NCBI GenBank assembly: GCA_009930325.1
Contig: RZYO01000016.1
Location: 1-35,160, forward strand
Length of the DNA: 35,160 nt
Reading direction: 5' to 3'
DNA from: Spirochaetia bacterium
Lineage (GTDB): Bacteria; Spirochaetota; Spirochaetia; Sphaerochaetales; Sphaerochaetaceae
Made by a program: the position numbers and the translations under genes. This document shows, one piece after another, positions 33,851 to 35,160 of this stretch; position 1 is the first letter of the stretch, and each line of letters begins with the position of its first letter. The notes beneath the pieces are model-generated. The model searched no databases. It saw only the letters and a program-made list of their open reading frames with translations, and was not told the origin of the DNA.

Positions 33851-35037
33851 TGAAAAAGAATCTTCCTGTTATTAAAACACGCTTTATCGCGTTAACATTC
33901 TCAATCGTATTATTATTAATTGGTATTGGCTCTTTCATTTTTAATGGTGGATTTAATACTGGTATTGACTTTGAAAGTGGTTTAAGCCAAAGAATTCAAA
34001 TCGCTCCTACTGGTTTATCATTAACTTATAAAGGTGCAGAAGATGTATTAATTTCTGTAAATAATGGTAATCTTAGTGTAGAAGAAAGAGGCGAAAGTGG
34101 TGTAAAAACTACAGTATTTACAAGTGCTGAATATCCAACTGCAAAAGATTTAGCTTCTGGTTTAGAAAAAATTGAAGGAATTAGCGTTGTTGTTTTAAAT
34201 AATGATTATAAAACAGATACAATGTTATCTGGATATGGATTCCCTGCAACTTTATCTGATGAAGCAACTGACTTAAATTTTGCTGTTACCGGTAGTGCTT
34301 CAATTGATGAAATTAGAGCTGCTTTATCTGATTTAGGTAATGTTCAAGTTCAAACAGTTGGTAATGAAGAAAATCAAATTTTCCAAATTAGATTAGGAAC
34401 AAATGATGGTGATACTCAAGATAGTATGGAAAAATCTGTTTCTAATGACTTAGAAAAAGTTTATAACAATGGTTTTGTTGTTCTCGAAAGTAATTTCGTA
34501 GGTCCAAGATTTAGTAGAACTTTAGTTTATGGTTCATTGCTTGCAGTTATTGTTGCAATGGTCTTAATTCTATTCTATATTTGGGTAAGATTTAGATTTG
34601 CATATGCAGTATCTTCTTTAATTGCATTAACTCATGATGTATTGTTATTGTTAGGCTTTATTGTATTATTTAGATTTGAAGTTTCAAGTACTACAATTGC
34701 TGCAGTCTTAACTATCATTGGTTATTCATTAAATGCTACAATTGTTATTTTTGATAGAATACGTGAAAATAGTGGATTAATGAAAGAAAAACCATTTAAA
34801 GAAGTTATTGAACATAGTGTTACTCAATCATTAACTCGTACAATTATTTCAAGTTTGACAACAGTTTTAGCTGTTCTACCTCTTGCTATCTTAGCTAGTG
34901 GAACAATTAGATTGTTTGCTATAAACCTTATTTTTGGTATCGTAATTGGTACATATTCATCTAACTTTATTGCACCTTCTTTCCTATATTGGATAAGTGG
35001 CGGACAACATGTAAATGAAAAAAAGAAAGATAAGTAA
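33850..35037 (+). CDS. secF: Protein translocase subunit SecF
   Basis: Partner of SecD in the inner membrane. One N-terminal helix (FIALTFSIVLLLIGIGSFIF) precedes GGFNTGIDFESGLSQRIQI (usual GIDFxGG); the C-terminal five-helix bundle has ALTHDVLLLLGF, with the conserved proton-pathway Asp, and IGYSLNATIVIFDRIRE. At 395 aa it is longer than the typical ~310: the periplasmic domain is enlarged to roughly 190 residues between helix 1 and FSRTLVYGSLL. CTGGAGGAAAA before the ATG and the one-base overlap with secD give coupled translation. Confidence 0.96.
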   Translation: MKKNLPVIKTRFIALTFSIVLLLIGIGSFIFNGGFNTGIDFESGLSQRIQIAPTGLSLTYKGAEDVLISVNNGNLSVEERGESGVKTTVFTSAEYPTAKDLASGLEKIEGISVVVLNNDYKTDTMLSGYGFPATLSDEATDLNFAVTGSASIDEIRAALSDLGNVQVQTVGNEENQIFQIRLGTNDGDTQDSMEKSVSNDLEKVYNNGFVVLESNFVGPRFSRTLVYGSLLAVIVAMVLILFYIWVRFRFAYAVSSLIALTHDVLLLLGFIVLFRFEVSSTTIAAVLTIIGYSLNATIVIFDRIRENSGLMKEKPFKEVIEHSVTQSLTRTIISSLTTVLAVLPLAILASGTIRLFAINLIFGIVIGTYSSNFIAPSFLYWISGGQHVNEKKKDK

Positions 35038-35064
35038 AACTTAAGAATAAATAAATTAATTAAA

Positions 35065-35117
35065 GGGGGTGTTGCAAAAGTCTTTTTTAGAAAGGACTGA
35101 GTAGCGCCTTCTTTTTT
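35065..35117 (+). terminator. Terminator of the secDF operon
   Basis: GGGGGTGTT (35065-35073) can pair, with several G-U pairs, with GCGCCTTC region bases up to 35111, and AGTC/GACT form an inner stem. CTTTTTT ends at 35117. Imperfect but well placed, 28 bases after the secF stop. Its 5' arm, GGGGGTGTTGCAAAA, also resembles insertion-sequence ends. Confidence 0.5.
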
Positions 35118-35160
35118 ATGCTCAAATCTTTATTAGAATTTTGGCTTAGCTTAGATTATC

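Noticed and set aside
35060-35160. GGGGGTGTTGCAAAA as an insertion-sequence end
   Set aside because: No transposase frame or matching opposite end is in the window; the hairpin plus T-run after secF is explained well enough as a terminator.
1-35160. CRISPR array, rRNA, tRNA or prophage
   Set aside because: I saw no regularly spaced long repeats, no rRNA-like GC-rich blocks, no cloverleaf sequences in the gaps, and no phage structural or integrase genes.

Overview
The window is AT-rich bacterial chromosome, dense in housekeeping genes, with no rRNA, tRNA, CRISPR array or complete mobile element that I can see. Several features suggest a low-GC spirochaete, probably near Sphaerochaetales: the GroEL sequence style, a plant/spirochaete-type phosphofructokinase, tandem Wzi-like outer-membrane barrels, and SlyX together with a two-membrane envelope. 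This placement rests on remembered family resemblance, not on a search.

Layout. (1) 1-2.2 kb: tail of a possible membrane protein, then a membrane GGDEF protein (+), convergent with a minus-strand redox set of WYL regulator, rubredoxin (54 aa) and nitroreductase, with a hairpin terminator inside the set. (2) 3.2-4.4 kb: a gene-poor leader, then a VOC protein and slyX (+). (3) 16.4 to 4.4 kb on the minus strand: a tightly packed run of three xanthine-dehydrogenase-like subunits, dnaE, yggT-like, rsm/rec genes (recG, rsmD), an AEC transporter and an acyl-ACP thioesterase. (4) 16.5-21.8 kb (+): ligA, an aminotransferase overlapping a ModE-like DNA-binding protein, and a 6-phosphofructokinase. 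(5) 25.5 to 22.0 kb (-): two related outer-membrane proteins. (6) 27.9 to 25.8 kb (-): argR then pgi, each with its own terminator and promoter. (7) 28.1-29.7 kb (+): two translationally coupled membrane genes resembling VTE5 (prenol kinase) and VTE6/DUF92 (prenyl-phosphate kinase). (8) 29.8-35.1 kb (+): groEL alone, then yajC-secD-secF.

How they work together. pgi and the phosphofructokinase serve upper glycolysis; yajC-secDF, the barrels and groEL serve protein export and folding; dnaE, recG, ligA and rsmD serve DNA and ribosome maintenance. The two least ordinary items are the xanthine-dehydrogenase-like triplet, whose large subunit keeps the fold pattern but appears to have lost its molybdenum-cofactor and catalytic motifs while the Fe-S and FAD subunits keep theirs, and the VTE5/VTE6-like pair, which could be a two-step prenyl-alcohol salvage route. 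Regulatory sites are unusually readable: several good -35/-10 promoters, an ARG-box-like palindrome on the argR -10, direct repeats around the WYL-gene promoter, and seven hairpin terminators or candidates.
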